Part shown: positions 8,950 to 18,314 of the stretch, piece after piece
How positions within the stretch are numbered: the first letter of the stretch is position 1
How the letters are laid out: every line of letters begins with the position of its first letter
NCBI GenBank assembly: GCA_020849795.1
Contig: JADZFR010000025.1
Coordinates: 1 to 64,000 of the forward strand
Source: Planctomycetota bacterium
GTDB taxonomy: Bacteria; Planctomycetota; UBA8742; UBA2392
Length of the DNA stretch: 64,000 bases
Reading direction: 5' to 3'
Notes under the pieces: generated by a model
Told to the model about the DNA's origin: nothing
Databases searched by the model: none
What the model saw: the letters and a program-made list of their open reading frames with translations, nothing else
Position numbers and translations under genes: made by a program

Positions 8950-11900
8950 TCAGCGCACGTATTTCTCAAACATCCTGCGGGCGTTGTCGCGGTGCCACGC
9001 AAGTTCTTCGGTCAGTTGTCTGGCAGCGCCTGATGTGGGGCCAGCCTGGTAACCCATGCGCCGCGCAAAGACTTCGAGCGCGCCGTCCTGCGGCAACTCG
9101 TGTCGCGACACGCCATCCAGAATCTGAAGGCGGTTGACAACCTGGCGCTGAAACGCGTAGGTGCCCGCGATCGCGTCTTCGTCGGCGGCATCGATTGCTC
9201 CGCGCGCCGCCAACTGCTCAATTGCCTCCCATAGCCCCGGCTCGCGCAAGCCGTGTAACATCTGCAGGTGCGCGAGCAGAAACTCGATGTCCAGCGTTCC
9301 GCCGCGTCCCCGCTTGAGGCCGCCGGTCGGCGCCTCGGCTTCCAGCCGCGCCCGCATGTCCCGCGTGGCCTGCACGTCGACGGGCGCCCCGAATACAAAG
9401 TCATCCAGTATTGTACCGGCGCGCTTGCCCGCTGCTGTTGACGTGTCAAGCACGCGAGCACGCGTAGCCGCGATGCGTTCCCAGTAGCCGGCATCCTGAC
9501 GCAGGTACTTGTCCAGCTCGTCCAGTGTCACTGCCAGCGGGCTGCTTTTCCCGCGCGGTCGCAAGCGCAGGTCGACTTCATACAGCTTGCCACGTTCACC
9601 GCTTTGCGACAGCAGGTCACGCAGGCGCCGTGCCAGCCGCACGTAAAAGGCCTGCGCGGCGGCCGCGTCACCAAATGCGGCGGGGTCGTAGGCGAACACC
9701 AGGTCAAGGTCGCTGGCATAGTTCATGGCGCCGGAGCCCAGCTTGCCCATTGCGATGACGACAAAGTGGTCGCGCACACTTGCCTCGTCCATGGCCGAAT
9801 CGCGCGCCAATTCGCTTGCCAGCGCGTTGCGCAGCGCGAACTCAAGCAGAACATCGGCCAGCGCCGCCAGCTCGCGCAGCGTCTCGGGCAGCGGGGTACG
9901 GCCGTTGACGTCAAACAGTCCGATGCGCAGCAACTCGACGTCACGCTGCCAGAACAGCGCATCGACGGCGTCCTGGGCAAAGGCAACGCGGCTGTGCAGG
10001 TCGTCGCGCAGCCGCTGCTTGTCAAGCGCGGCAAAGGTCTGCAGGCCGTCAATGAACTCATCGACCAACCCCGGGCGCCGCGCCAGGATGTCTGTAAGCC
10101 ATTGCGACTGTGCGGCAATGCTGCCAAAGATGGCAAGCGCGCGCGGGTCTTCGGCGACCAGTTCAAACAAGACGGTCTTGGCGCCGAGGTTGGCGCAGAT
10201 CCGCTCAAAGTTCAGCAGCGTGAAGTCGGGCTGCGGCGATTTGCCGCAGAAGTCCAGCAGCGCCGGCATCATGCTGGCGAGGTACTTTCGCGCGCGCGGC
10301 CCGTACAGGCGGTTCTCCTGTGTTTCCTCGGCGAGCTCGCGAATTGCCCGGAATGCGCCAGCCGGGTCGGTGAACCCGTACGGCGCGAGGATTCCCGCCG
10401 CCTGCTGATCGCCCATGTCGTGGTCAAGCACCAGTTCGCTTTCTGCGGGCGAGCGGTGCGAGTCAAACAACCCCGCAAACAACCGCACCATCAACCCGCG
10501 CGAGCGCAACGTGTGCTTCTGCAGCGCGTGCACCAGGCGCCGCGCCGGGTCCATCGGCCGTGGTCCGCGCAGGCCCAGCGCGCGACCGATGCGCACCAGC
10601 GCGTTGCCGTGCGCGGGCAGCGTGTGGGTCTGCGCGCCTTCCCAAAGTTGCAGGCGATGTTCAACGGAACGCAGGAAACGATAGGCGTCTGCCAGTTCCA
10701 GAGCCTCGTGCGGGTTCAGTACGCCCTGGCGCGCCAGCGCATCCAGCGCTGCCAGCGTTGCCGCGCGCCGCACGCCCTCAATGCGCCCGCCGTTCAGCAA
10801 CTGCAGGAACTGCGTCACGAATTCAATGTCGCGGATGCCGCCAAACCCGGTCTTCACGTCGGTGAACTGTTCGTCGCGGTTGCCGGTGCGCTGCTCAATG
10901 CTGCGTTTCAGGGCCTGGATCTGGTTGATCTCTTCGACGGTCAGGTACTTGCGGAAGATCCATGGCTGCAGCTTTTCCACCATCTCGTGCCCGAGCGCGG
11001 TGTCGCCTGCCGCCGCACGGGCCTTGATCAGCGCCTGGCGCTCAAGCGTCGTGCCAAAACTGAAGTAGTAGTCCAGCGTGCCCTGCAGGCTGCGGGCCAG
11101 CCGGCCTCGCTTGCCCTCGGGGCGCAACCTGGTGTCTACGCGAAACACTCGGCCGTGCTCGGTGGCGTCATCCAGCAGCGGGATCAACGCCTCTGCCAGC
11201 CGCACCGCATAGCCTTGCGCGCCGACGCGTTCAGGGCCTTCGCCGTCATAGATGAACATCAGGTCGATGTCGGACGAATAGTTCAACTCGCTGGCGCCCA
11301 GCTTGCCCATGGCGATCACGCAGAACCGGAAGTCAGTCGCGGGCGTCAAGCCCTTCACCGACAGTTCCTGCCGGGCGTACTCCAGCGCGATTTCGAGGGC
11401 CGCGTCGGCCAGGGCACTGATCTCGGCGCCGGTTTCTTCGATCGGGCGTTGCAGCACGGCTTCGCGGTACAGCACGCGCAGCGCGGCCATGTAGTGGGCA
11501 ACGCGCAGCGCAGAGCGAATGTCGTCGCCGGAGGCCATGCGTGTGCGCGTGGCCGCCACGACGTCGGCCTTGGTGACCGCCGCCGCAAGTTGCGCCTCAC
11601 TGAGCTGAAGAAACTCGCGCCAGCCGTGCATCAGCAAGAAGCGCCCCAGCACGCGGGAGTGTCCAAGCAACGTGAACAACCGGCGAAAGGCCCGCGGCGA
11701 CAGCAGCGCGCCGCTGACGAAATCGGCCACGGTGGCCGGGGCGGCGGCGAACATGCGCTCAATGGCATACACCGATTCACTGGGCGAGGGCGAGTCGTCG
11801 AAGCACTCGGCAAGCAGCTCGGCAAAGCCCTGCGACAGCGGCGCGGGCAGGCGGTTGAGGTCTACGCTCAGGCCTTCAGCGGCCTTCTGCAATGACTCGT

Positions 11901-11979
11901 CCGCCGAAAGCGCGAGCTCTTCGGCGCTGTCAGGCTCGGGGATTGGCCAATCGAACTTTCGAGGGTCAACGGGTTCCAC
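8950..11979 (-). CDS. glnE: Glutamine synthetase adenylyltransferase/deadenylase GlnE
   Basis: 1009 residues, slightly longer than E. coli GlnE. It has the two-headed architecture of the family: an N-terminal nucleotidyltransferase with SDIDLMF (236-242, within GKLGASELNYSSDID) for deadenylylation and a C-terminal one with SDLDLVF (about 752-758, within GKLGSGAMNYASDLD) for adenylylation, each followed by a helical PII-response/GlnD-like domain. Role: adjusts glutamine synthetase activity to nitrogen supply in the cytoplasm. The listed start is a GTG (complement of CAC at 11977-11979) without a clear ribosome site, so the exact N-terminus is uncertain. No nitrogen-regulation genes are adjacent. 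Confidence 0.95.
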   Translation of the reverse strand: MEPVDPRKFDWPIPEPDSAEELALSADESLQKAAEGLSVDLNRLPAPLSQGFAELLAECFDDSPSPSESVYAIERMFAAAPATVADFVSGALLSPRAFRRLFTLLGHSRVLGRFLLMHGWREFLQLSEAQLAAAVTKADVVAATRTRMASGDDIRSALRVAHYMAALRVLYREAVLQRPIEETGAEISALADAALEIALEYARQELSVKGLTPATDFRFCVIAMGKLGASELNYSSDIDLMFIYDGEGPERVGAQGYAVRLAEALIPLLDDATEHGRVFRVDTRLRPEGKRGRLARSLQGTLDYYFSFGTTLERQALIKARAAAGDTALGHEMVEKLQPWIFRKYLTVEEINQIQALKRSIEQRTGNRDEQFTDVKTGFGGIRDIEFVTQFLQLLNGGRIEGVRRAATLAALDALARQGVLNPHEALELADAYRFLRSVEHRLQLWEGAQTHTLPAHGNALVRIGRALGLRGPRPMDPARRLVHALQKHTLRSRGLMVRLFAGLFDSHRSPAESELVLDHDMGDQQAAGILAPYGFTDPAGAFRAIRELAEETQENRLYGPRARKYLASMMPALLDFCGKSPQPDFTLLNFERICANLGAKTVLFELVAEDPRALAIFGSIAAQSQWLTDILARRPGLVDEFIDGLQTFAALDKQRLRDDLHSRVAFAQDAVDALFWQRDVELLRIGLFDVNGRTPLPETLRELAALADVLLEFALRNALASELARDSAMDEASVRDHFVVIAMGKLGSGAMNYASDLDLVFAYDPAAFGDAAAAQAFYVRLARRLRDLLSQSGERGKLYEVDLRLRPRGKSSPLAVTLDELDKYLRQDAGYWERIAATRARVLDTSTAAGKRAGTILDDFVFGAPVDVQATRDMRARLEAEAPTGGLKRGRGGTLDIEFLLAHLQMLHGLREPGLWEAIEQLAARGAIDAADEDAIAGTYAFQRQVVNRLQILDGVSRHELPQDGALEVFARRMGYQAGPTSGAARQLTEELAWHRDNARRMFEKYVR

Positions 11980-12045
11980 GGCGCAAGTGTGCCGCGCGAA
12001 CTGTCTGCGGGGAAGGCTGTGGTTGCCTGTACCGGCGACGGGCGC

Positions 12046-13521
12046 TTACTTGAACTTCACGATCACGCGCACCGTGCTCTGCTGCGCATTCGCGTTCCGC
12101 TCAGGCTCTTTGCCCGGCAGATAGCCCGAAATCTTGCCGTCGGTGGCAGCGGGTTTCTCAGCTTTCGCGTCTGCGCCCGGCACTGCCAGCGTGGTGTAGT
12201 CCTGATCACTGGCAAGCCGGCGAATCGCGGTGAGAAGTGCCTCCAGCTTGTCTTCCGGCAGGTCTACGCGGACGCTTTCGGTGCCTGCGTCCTCATCCTT
12301 GAGCGTCACGGCGCCGTACAGGCTTGCGATCCAGAGCACGTCATTTTGAGCAGCCAGCGCTTCCGTGGCATGTAGTACCAAAACGTGTGCGTCGGCGTCC
12401 GCTGCCGCAGCCTGGTCCGGTTGCGGTGCCGGCGGTGGAGCGCCTTGCTCATCGGCTGTTTCGGCCGCCTTCTCGCCCTGCGGCTGACCCCTGCTGCTAC
12501 CGCCGCCAGCGGCTTTGCCGGCGCTGCCGCCGGTATCTTCGCCGCCCTTGTCAGCAACGCGGCCGGCTTTGTCGCGGTTCTCACGTGTGTCAACGTCGTT
12601 CGTAGCCGAGTCGCCGTGCTTTGCTTCTTTCGCGTCCTTGGTGGCGTCGGCGTCCGCACTGCCTTCGAGCTTCTTGCCGCTGTCCCTGCCCTTTGGGGTG
12701 GTCTCGACCGGGCGAGCGTTTGCGCCGTCGTTCTGGTCTTCGGCCCGTTCTGACTCGGTCCCGTCCTGCTTTTCTTCTCCGCCGACCTTTCTGGCGGCTT
12801 CGGTTTTGCCTGTCTTTGCGTTCTCGCGGGGCTCGTCGTCCGCCGGCGCCGAGGGCGGGGTCGGATTGGCGGTGCCGCTGCTGGGAGGCTTTGCGGTGCG
12901 TGCCATCTTTGGCGTTTCCGCCAGGGATTCGGGATCCTTGCTGGGGTCTTCATTCACATCGTCGCTGTCCTTGCCCCAGGTGTCGCCGTTGCTGCCGTCC
13001 CGCTTCAGCTTCAAGTTGTCGGTCGCGCGGCGAAGCATCTCTTCGGCGTCTGCGTCTTCATAGTCAGACTTGGTGCCCGGCAGCTTTTCCGTCGCTGCGT
13101 CCGCACCGCCGCGTTTGTTGTTCTGCTCAATGACTTCGCGCGCCACATCACGGGGAGCTTCGGGCTTTGGGCTGACCAGGGCCGGGCCGAACATGATGCC
13201 CAGGGCAACGAGCAGTGCCGCGGCAATCGCATACAGAGGTGTGCGCCAGTTGGCAGTCGGCAATTGATGAATTGCCGCCACGCGCCCCGCGCCGCCCGAG
13301 CCTTCGCCGATGCGGGCAAGCACGCGGGTTGCCAGGTCGGCTGGTGCCTTCACCATCGCGTGGCGGGTCACCAGCATGCGCGTCTGCTCAAGCTCAGCGA
13401 TGTAGGCCTTGGCGTCGTCGCGCTGCAGCAGGTCCTTGATTGCAGCCTGCTCGGCGGCGGTCAATTCGCCGTCAAGCCATGCGCTCAGTAACTCGCGATG
13501 TTGTTCGTTCAAGGGCTGCAT
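12046..13521 (-). CDS. Anti-sigma-factor-like membrane protein (paralogue A)
   Basis: 491 residues. An N-terminal helical segment (MQPLNEQHRELLSAWLDGEL, about 1-75) resembles anti-sigma or zinc-finger-like domains but lacks the His-x3-Cys-x2-Cys zinc motif. One membrane helix lies at about 92-115 (LYAIAAALLVALGIMFG). A long Lys/Glu/Asp/Gly-rich disordered stretch follows (about 120-370). The C-terminal domain contains LEALLTAIRRLASDQDYTTL and ends TVRVIVKFK. The neighbour at 13636-14694 has the same plan, including the C-terminal motif. No sigma factor gene is adjacent. Likely an inner-membrane regulator with an outer sensor domain; inferred from architecture only. Confidence 0.65.
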   Translation of the reverse strand: MQPLNEQHRELLSAWLDGELTAAEQAAIKDLLQRDDAKAYIAELEQTRMLVTRHAMVKAPADLATRVLARIGEGSGGAGRVAAIHQLPTANWRTPLYAIAAALLVALGIMFGPALVSPKPEAPRDVAREVIEQNNKRGGADAATEKLPGTKSDYEDADAEEMLRRATDNLKLKRDGSNGDTWGKDSDDVNEDPSKDPESLAETPKMARTAKPPSSGTANPTPPSAPADDEPRENAKTGKTEAARKVGGEEKQDGTESERAEDQNDGANARPVETTPKGRDSGKKLEGSADADATKDAKEAKHGDSATNDVDTRENRDKAGRVADKGGEDTGGSAGKAAGGGSSRGQPQGEKAAETADEQGAPPPAPQPDQAAAADADAHVLVLHATEALAAQNDVLWIASLYGAVTLKDEDAGTESVRVDLPEDKLEALLTAIRRLASDQDYTTLAVPGADAKAEKPAATDGKISGYLPGKEPERNANAQQSTVRVIVKFK

Positions 13522-13635
13522 CTGTTCACCATACTCTTGGCGGGGAATGTTTCACCCGCGCTTCCTGACTGTTGGATGCTCTGACGTGGAATCTGGTTCC
13601 CGCTTTGATGGCAAAGCGACCTTTCGCCCTGAATA

Positions 13636-14694
13636 TCAGCGTAACTTGATATATATCAACATCTTACGATCTGAACCCGGGAGCCCGGCGTAGTCACTTT
13701 CAGGCCATCTTCCCAACTTGCCGGCCTCATTGATCGCCGGTGCTTCTTCACCACGGCCCGCGGCTGCCTGCAAGGCCAGAGGCATCCAGTTGCGAAGTGT
13801 CGGCTTGCCGGCCTTGGTCTGGCACAACACTTCGGCGCGCGCGGCAACCACGTCGGCGGTCTGGCGCAAGTCGGCCGGGATCCACAGCAGGCCGTAATTC
13901 TGACTCGTGGTCATCGCGTTCACCGAGTACAGCAGTTCAGGCAGTCGCCGTTCGCTTACGCTCAGCCTGACGCATTCGTACTGGCCGAAGTCGTGGCCGG
14001 GAAAGTCGGGGTCGGGCCGGGACTCCACCAGTTCGGCTTCGCCGTGCAAGGCTGCCAGCATCATCAAGTCGGAATACACCTGGTTCACTGTGTTGCCGCC
14101 CGTGCGCGCAAAATCGACCAGGATCTCGCAGGGCGCATCTTCCGCGCCGCGGTCAAGGCGCACGCTGGTTCGCGGCGCGTCGGGTTCGGCTGCGTCACCG
14201 GGGCCGCCGTCAGGCTGGCGCGGCAACTGGGGTGGCAGTTGCGAAACAATCGTCGGCTCAGGCTTGGGGACCGGCGCAGACTGGTGCCGCCCGGTTTCGC
14301 CACGCGTGCTGGACGCCGGGAATTCCGTCGCAAGCTGGGGGTGGGCAGGCGCGTCGCTGGTAAACGTGCCGCTTCCAAAGGCCACGCCAACGCCGATCAA
14401 CAGGGCCGCGGCAGCCGCCGTCAGCATTGCGCCGAAGCGCGGGCGGTACACTCGGCCGCGATGATCGACGTTGACTGCGGCAAGAATGCGGGTGTGCAGG
14501 CCGTGGGGGGCGCGCACTTCGCAGCACCCGGCCACGATCTGTCGAAGGCGGCGCACGTCGCGCAGGTAGGCGCGCGCTTCGAGGGAAGTTTGTGGGGACT
14601 CAAGCAGTTCTGCCGCAATCGAGGCTTCGGCGCTTGAGCATTCGCCATCGACCCAGGCATGGAGAATCAACTGTTGTTCAAGCGTAAGGGGCAT
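13636..14694 (-). CDS. Anti-sigma-factor-like membrane protein (paralogue B)
   Basis: 352 residues from ATG 14694 (MPLTLEQQLILHAWVDGE), chosen because this aligns with the start of paralogue A (MQPLNEQHRELLSAWLDGE); starts up to 19 codons upstream are open. N-terminal helical domain about 1-90, membrane helix about 95-118 (MLTAAAAALLIGVGVAFGSG), Pro-rich linker, and a C-terminal domain (LPELLYSVNAMTTSQNYGLL) matching A, ending KMLIYIKLR. The linker is much shorter than in A. It lies downstream of the adenylate cyclase in the same direction (81 bp gap) and 114 bp upstream of A. Function unknown; the tandem pair suggests gene duplication. Confidence 0.6.
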   Translation of the reverse strand: MPLTLEQQLILHAWVDGECSSAEASIAAELLESPQTSLEARAYLRDVRRLRQIVAGCCEVRAPHGLHTRILAAVNVDHRGRVYRPRFGAMLTAAAAALLIGVGVAFGSGTFTSDAPAHPQLATEFPASSTRGETGRHQSAPVPKPEPTIVSQLPPQLPRQPDGGPGDAAEPDAPRTSVRLDRGAEDAPCEILVDFARTGGNTVNQVYSDLMMLAALHGEAELVESRPDPDFPGHDFGQYECVRLSVSERRLPELLYSVNAMTTSQNYGLLWIPADLRQTADVVAARAEVLCQTKAGKPTLRNWMPLALQAAAGRGEEAPAINEAGKLGRWPESDYAGLPGSDRKMLIYIKLR

Positions 14695-14775
14695 GGCTCG
14701 CATCCGCAGCGGGCTCGCTTCGCCCGTCGTTAACATGACGCGCGCGGGCAACGAATAGTTCCCGAAAAGGTTCGT

Positions 14776-16818
14776 TCACTTGGACGTGGCCGTGGTCACG
14801 CCCTGCCAGTCATCACCGGGCGGGTGCGCGATCAACTCCTGGCAGCGGCCCAGCAGCCATTTCGCCGCGCCGTCGTCGGGCTGCTGCGCCAGCAGCTCGT
14901 TCAGCGTTTCCACGGCGGCCACGAACTCGCGGCCGCGGTACCGATCGAGCGCCTTTTCGTACAACACGAGTTGTCCGCGGAATGCCTGGGTGCCTGTCTC
15001 CAGCAGCGCGATCGGCTGATAGATCCGCACCGGCTCATGCTTGCCGACGACAATGATGCGGTCGATCTCACGGAACAGCACTTTTCCCTTGGCCAGCTCA
15101 GCGGTGCGCTGGTCCACGAGGATCTCGGTGCCGTACATTTTGTTGGCACCTTCAAGTCGAGACGCCAGGTTCACGTTGTCGCCGATCACCGTGAAGTTCT
15201 TCTTGGTCTCGGTGCCGATGTTGCCGACGACCACTTCGCCCGTGGCAATGCCGATGCGCTGAAAGAACAGCGGTTTGCCGTCGCGGGCCCACTTGACCCG
15301 CAGCTCCGCGCATGCCGCGAGGCAGGCCAGCGCCGCGCTGCATGCGCGGACGGCGTAGTCGCCCGACTTGACGAACGGCGGGCCCCAGAACGCCATGATC
15401 GCGTCGCCGATGAACTTGTCGACGTAGCCGCGTTCATCGCGCAGTGATTTGCCCAACTCGCCAAAATACTCGTTCAATTGCGCTGTAACCGCCTCGGCAC
15501 CCATGCCTTCGGCAATGGTGGTGAAGCCCTTGATGTCGGAAAAGAAGATGCTGCCCTCTTCGCGCGTGCTGGCCTGGCCCAGCAGTTCGGGTTTGTCCAG
15601 TACGCTTCGAGCCAGTGTCTCGTGGGTATACAGCCCCAGTGCCTTCAGGCCGGTCGTCATGTCATTGAACGCCTTGCCCAGCTTGGACAGCTCGTCGCGA
15701 CCCCGCACCCGCACCTGTGTGTCAAAGCGGCCTTCGCGCACGCGCATGGTCGCTTCTTCTATACGGCGCAGACGCCGGATCACGGTGTACGCGCCGAAGT
15801 AGGCCACGGCGGCTGCGACCAACCCCAGCACTGCCGCGAAAATGAAGAGACCCCGCCTTACCACGATGAACGACGCGAACTCTTTGTCGAGGCTCTTCAC
15901 GGTGATGAAGCCGGGACGGTTCTGCAGCCCCGTAGGCCCGAGGTCGCTAGAGAGGGTTAGTCCCATCAACGTCTCGCCCTCAATCTCGACTTCAAACTGC
16001 GCGCCTGCCGTGGTGCTTTCCATCGAGAGTGCACGCTTGAACACAGCCTGCGAAGACGCGCTGCCGATTTCACCCAGCGTACTTGCGGTAAGCACCTCGC
16101 CGGAGAACACGAGCTTGTGCACGGGGTTGGCATCTTCCTCGCCGGCGCTGGGCAGGTTGCCGCGAATCCACCTGCTGCTGATCTCTGTGAGTGTCACGCC
16201 GATGCCGACGACCGATCGATCCTGGATGCTCTCGAACAGGTAGGTCTGCACCACCAGAAACACGGCACCCGCGACGGGCAACACGGCCGCCTGCGAGTAC
16301 TGGTCCACCTTGCCTTCCTTGAGATCAAGATACTCGTGATAGAAGCCGTCGACGAACGCGATCAATTCGGGGTCGGCCAGCAGCCGGTCAGCGCCACTGA
16401 ACTGGTCACGGGCGGAGACTGCGACGATACTCAGGTCCTTGCCCGCGGGCGCGATCATCTTCGCGCCTTTGTCATCGGCGACGAAGGCGTCCAGGGCCGC
16501 CAGCGCGATGTCTGATTCAGAGTCTTCGCGCCAGTAGCGCGCGAAGGTCAGCAGGTTGTCGCCGAGGGTCGCGATGTCCGGGTTGGTGAGAAGCTGAACC
16601 AACTCGCTGGATTCTGCCGAGCCTTCAAGGGCGGTGCGCGAAATGCGGCTGGCCGCCCGGACCTGTGTATTGAGGAATCCGGCGTCTTTGCGCAGGTCGC
16701 TGGTGATGCGGGCGCGTGCGTCTTCTTCAAAGCGCTGGCCGCTGGTGACAACCAGTGCGCCGGTCAAGACGGCGACCAGCAGGACCACGGCGATCAACGC
16801 TTTGTAGCGCAGCGACAT
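14776..16818 (-). CDS. Membrane class III adenylate/guanylate cyclase with HAMP domain
   Basis: 680 residues. TM1 at about 5-26; a large periplasmic sensor region (about 30-310, dCache/CHASE-like in layout but not assignable); TM2 about 318-345; HAMP about 345-400 (RRLRRIEEATMRVREGRFD); class III cyclase domain about 430-590 with FFSDIKGFTTIAEGM and DKFIGDAIMAFWG (both metal Asp residues) and TVIGDNVNLASRLEG (transition-state Asn/Arg). The Lys of DKFIGD and the Asp of VIGDNVN suit ATP as substrate, so cAMP is the more likely product. A C-terminal extension (about 600-680) looks TPR-like. Likely converts an envelope signal into cAMP. Confidence 0.88.
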   Translation of the reverse strand: MSLRYKALIAVVLLVAVLTGALVVTSGQRFEEDARARITSDLRKDAGFLNTQVRAASRISRTALEGSAESSELVQLLTNPDIATLGDNLLTFARYWREDSESDIALAALDAFVADDKGAKMIAPAGKDLSIVAVSARDQFSGADRLLADPELIAFVDGFYHEYLDLKEGKVDQYSQAAVLPVAGAVFLVVQTYLFESIQDRSVVGIGVTLTEISSRWIRGNLPSAGEEDANPVHKLVFSGEVLTASTLGEIGSASSQAVFKRALSMESTTAGAQFEVEIEGETLMGLTLSSDLGPTGLQNRPGFITVKSLDKEFASFIVVRRGLFIFAAVLGLVAAAVAYFGAYTVIRRLRRIEEATMRVREGRFDTQVRVRGRDELSKLGKAFNDMTTGLKALGLYTHETLARSVLDKPELLGQASTREEGSIFFSDIKGFTTIAEGMGAEAVTAQLNEYFGELGKSLRDERGYVDKFIGDAIMAFWGPPFVKSGDYAVRACSAALACLAACAELRVKWARDGKPLFFQRIGIATGEVVVGNIGTETKKNFTVIGDNVNLASRLEGANKMYGTEILVDQRTAELAKGKVLFREIDRIIVVGKHEPVRIYQPIALLETGTQAFRGQLVLYEKALDRYRGREFVAAVETLNELLAQQPDDGAAKWLLGRCQELIAHPPGDDWQGVTTATSK

Positions 16819-16872
16819 GCGCCAGAGTGTCGCCTGCGGCTCGAATCGTGTCGAGGGTGTTTCCGGGCTGGC

Positions 16873-17601
16873 CTAGCGCCTGGCCTTTGGCAGGTCGTTG
16901 ACGGTTAGGTCGACCGCGACAGTCTGGCGCTTGCCGCCGCTCACGGTCAGCCTGCGGGTCGAAGACGGCAGGCGCGGCGCGTAGACCTCGACGGTGTACT
17001 CGCCGGGAGGCAGCGCATCAAAGAAAGCGCCCTCGTCAGACGTGCCGGACCAGTACATGCTGCCGGTGACGAACAGCGTGCCTGCCAGGCTCTCGTCTTC
17101 GTCGCACGCGATTTCGTAGGTACCGGCTGCCGCGACCCGTGTCGATGCGGATGCACCGGGCTTGACCGTCAATTCAAAGAAGTCTGCGCCGGAGAACCCG
17201 AGCACGGTCAGGGCGGTGTCCCGTCGATTTCGAACCGTCAGTTCCGTACCGGGCGACATCACCAGCTGGCTGCGCGAGAATCCGGCCTCGTCTACCACAA
17301 GTTCAACGCTGCTTGCGAGTCCGCGTGTGGTCATCGCAGCCTCGGGCACAATCACCACCACATCCGAGATTGCCTTGTAGTTCACACGCTCGAAATCTCT
17401 GCCCTTCTCGACGCTCGTGCGGGTGATGCTGTATTCGCCGTGTTCGTCTTCACGCGCCGGGCCCTTCACTCCTTCGCGGGCCTGGCCGTTCAGGGTCACG
17501 AGAATCTGGCCGCTGCCCGGCTGCGGGTCGGGGTAACTTGGCGCGCTGGCACACCCCGCCAGGGCTGCCATGAACAACAAAGTTGTCAGCGCCCAACGCA
17601 T
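16873..17601 (-). CDS. Lipoprotein, degenerate cupredoxin-like paralogue (third of three)
   Basis: 242 residues; leader MRWALTTLLFMAALAGC gives a lipobox (AGC), so it is probably lipid-anchored. The remainder follows the plan of the gene at 18311: a cupredoxin-like beta sandwich (about 105-185; MSPGTELTVRNRRDTALTVL) followed by a carboxypeptidase-regulatory-like domain (LPPGEYTVEVY). In an ungapped alignment with that gene only the Cys copper ligand is retained (IACDEDE); the two His and the Met are replaced by Val, Asp and Leu. It follows the second paralogue by 2 nt, so the three are cotranscribed. A copper role is unlikely; function unknown. Confidence 0.7.
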   Translation of the reverse strand: MRWALTTLLFMAALAGCASAPSYPDPQPGSGQILVTLNGQAREGVKGPAREDEHGEYSITRTSVEKGRDFERVNYKAISDVVVIVPEAAMTTRGLASSVELVVDEAGFSRSQLVMSPGTELTVRNRRDTALTVLGFSGADFFELTVKPGASASTRVAAAGTYEIACDEDESLAGTLFVTGSMYWSGTSDEGAFFDALPPGEYTVEVYAPRLPSSTRRLTVSGGKRQTVAVDLTVNDLPKARR

Positions 17602-17603
17602 CC

Positions 17604-18314
17604 CTATCTCCGCTTGGCAACCTTGAGTTCGGCCTTCAGGTCTTCACGGCCATTCGCAATCACCGTGACTTCCCTGCTCCAGCCCTCGGCACGCGCCTGG
17701 TAGACGACTGCCTTGTATGTGCCCGGCTTGACGTCGCGAAAAACCGCGTACTGGTCTGATGCGCCAATCCACGCGGCGCCGCTCTCGACTACGTGCAGCA
17801 CCGCATAGGCGCTGTTGTCGGATTCGGTCACCATTTCGTATGCCCCGGCCTTCGGCACCGGCACGCTACTGCTGGCGCCTGGCTCAAGATTCACCGCGAC
17901 CTCGTTGCCCTCCCGGCTGAAACCAAAGACCGACACAGCGTCCTTGCGCTGATTCGTGACCTTGAGTGTCCCCCCGGCTCTCAGCAGCAACTGACGCCGC
18001 GAAAAGCCGTCGCTGGTCAGCGTGATTTCGCAGTCGCCGGGCGTGGCCGACCCGCCGCTGCCGCCCTCAAGCACTACCACCATGTCGGGCAGCGTTTTGC
18101 CCGTGATATGGCGCTCGCGGCGCACGGCGTATTCGTCCGAGACGTTGGTGTCGTCGACAGCTTTTTCAATTAAGCGCATAGCGACCACGACCTGCCCGGT
18201 GCCGGCAGCAGGCGGAGGCAGCTCCGGGCCAGTGGCACAGGCGCCAAGCAGTGCGGCGACGGCCAAAAGCGTCGCCACATTTCGCGACACACTTTTCAGG
18301 CGAGCTACCTTCAA
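17604..18314 (-). CDS. Lipoprotein, degenerate cupredoxin-like paralogue (second of three)
   Basis: 236 residues. The start is a TTG overlapping the stop of the upstream gene by 4 nt (TTGA), with GGAG 8 nt upstream, which indicates translational coupling. The leader has a lipobox-like LLGAC. It aligns along its second half with the gene at 18311: RAGGTLKVTNQRKDAVSV matches the cupredoxin core, and DVKPGTYKAVVYQ matches the C-terminal beta domain. All four copper-ligand positions have changed (Val, Thr, Asp, Ala). It is therefore a cupredoxin-fold protein without the type 1 copper site. Likely periplasmic; function unknown. Confidence 0.7.
   Translation of the reverse strand: MKVARLKSVSRNVATLLAVAALLGACATGPELPPPAAGTGQVVVAMRLIEKAVDDTNVSDEYAVRRERHITGKTLPDMVVVLEGGSGGSATPGDCEITLTSDGFSRRQLLLRAGGTLKVTNQRKDAVSVFGFSREGNEVAVNLEPGASSSVPVPKAGAYEMVTESDNSAYAVLHVVESGAAWIGASDQYAVFRDVKPGTYKAVVYQARAEGWSREVTVIANGREDLKAELKVAKRR

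Noticed and set aside
9604-11895. Plus-strand open frame of 763 codons opposite glnE
   Set aside because: GlnE is unmistakable on the other strand, and this frame has no recognisable motif, signal or ribosome site.
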